A model generated the notes under the pieces. It was not told the DNA's origin. It was given only the letters and a program-made list of their open reading frames with translations, and made no database searches. Positions 5,575-5,943 of a stretch of DNA of 5,943 nucleotides are shown piece by piece. A program made the translations under genes and the position numbers. This DNA comes from Bacteroidota bacterium (GTDB taxonomy: Bacteria > Bacteroidota > Bacteroidia > Chitinophagales > Chitinophagaceae). Where the stretch lies: the NCBI GenBank assembly GCA_023436685.1, contig JAEZIL010000093.1, positions 1 to 5,943 of the forward strand, in the 5' to 3' direction. The stretch's first letter is position 1, and every line of letters begins with the position of its first letter.

Positions 5575-5943
5575 TTATTGGTAATATTCGTATTTGTAAA
5601 TGCAGATGGCATGGTTTGGTAGCGCGTTGGATACTACGGTTGATTTAGTGACATTACCTATTTTGTCTTTTTCTAAGGCTGTTGTAGTAATGGTAAAGCC
5701 GTAACTGGTAAAGTTGTAAATTACTGTGTCTGTGCCGCTGTAATAATTGTATGTTACATCACCCATCCGTTCAAAAGAAAGTTATCGCTAAGTACTATAG
5801 TATCTTTATTCCATGCAGTTTTTGAAAATTTCTTTTGGCCTTTATCATAGTTGTAGCTGATCCATTCGTAACTATATTTATCAATACAACGTAGTTGCTT
5901 TTTGCCTTCAGTATGGCCAGCTTTATAATATGTGCCACTTAGT
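5575..5943 (-). pseudogene. Frameshifted gene for a small secreted protein (upstream paralogue, partial)
   Basis: The frame enters from the right edge (LSGTYYKAGHTEGKKQL...), runs through IDKYSYEWISYNYDKGQKKF and KDTIVLSDNFL, and would stop soon after near 5756. Homology to the neighbouring copy continues in another frame from about 5776 (FERMGDVTYNYYSG, then GTDTVIYN, ALEKDKIGNVTK) to the stop at 5575. One missing T in the CTTTTG run (plus-strand A run 5773-5776) explains the break. The match to the downstream copy is plain: IDKxSY...YxYD...KxF, DTIxL, G-x-DTV-x-YN and ALEKD occur in the same order and spacing. The stop lies 11 bp before the ATG at 5563, so the two were probably an operon. 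The N-terminus and promoter are outside the window. The function is unknown, and an ORF starting at ATG 5766 is only the C-terminal fragment. Confidence 0.65.

Overview
The window looks like a chromosomal accessory segment from a member of the Bacteroidota, most likely a Chitinophagaceae-type organism (family level is inference). The signs are several secreted proteins with lipid-free signal peptides ending in A-Q, three complete proteins with C-terminal type IX secretion system (T9SS) type A sorting domains, start codons with no Shine-Dalgarno sequence, and one good match to the Bacteroidota -7 promoter box TAnnTTTG. No tRNA, rRNA, CRISPR array or transposase is visible.

Layout. At 1-526 (minus strand, leaving the left edge) is the N-terminal part of a secreted protein with a degenerate beta-propeller-like repeat and an apparent TTG start. 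A divergent intergenic region (527-642) holds an 8-bp perfect dyad. At 643-1929 and 1971-3224 (plus) are two tandem paralogues. Each has a signal peptide, eight YD/RHS-like repeats of about 30 residues, and a T9SS sorting domain. Their bodies have diverged strongly but the sorting domains remain 66/79 identical. A small very basic 61-residue ORF (3229-3414, minus) converges on them with only 4 bp between the stop codons. The 3415-3646 gap contains three short segments that can form two mutually exclusive hairpins. At 3647-4735 (plus) is a LamG-like, T9SS-sorted surface protein, followed by a strong 15-bp bidirectional terminator hairpin and a second 11-bp dyad.

The right end (4901-5943, minus) is the most informative part. 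It holds two adjacent homologous genes for small secreted proteins, 11 bp apart, which do not read through in one frame. I count two frameshifts in the downstream copy and one in the upstream copy. Each is supported by matching residues in the other copy or by a signal peptide in another frame. The single-frame ORFs that can be called there are fragments, so conventional gene calls would give misleading N- and C-termini.

Together the intact genes encode exported, cell-surface or extracellular proteins. No enzyme, toxin, defence or mobile-element function can be read from the sequence. I do not see a convincing new multi-gene system. The useful observations are the decaying paralogue pair, the modular conservation of the sorting domain, and a few regulatory-looking hairpins.
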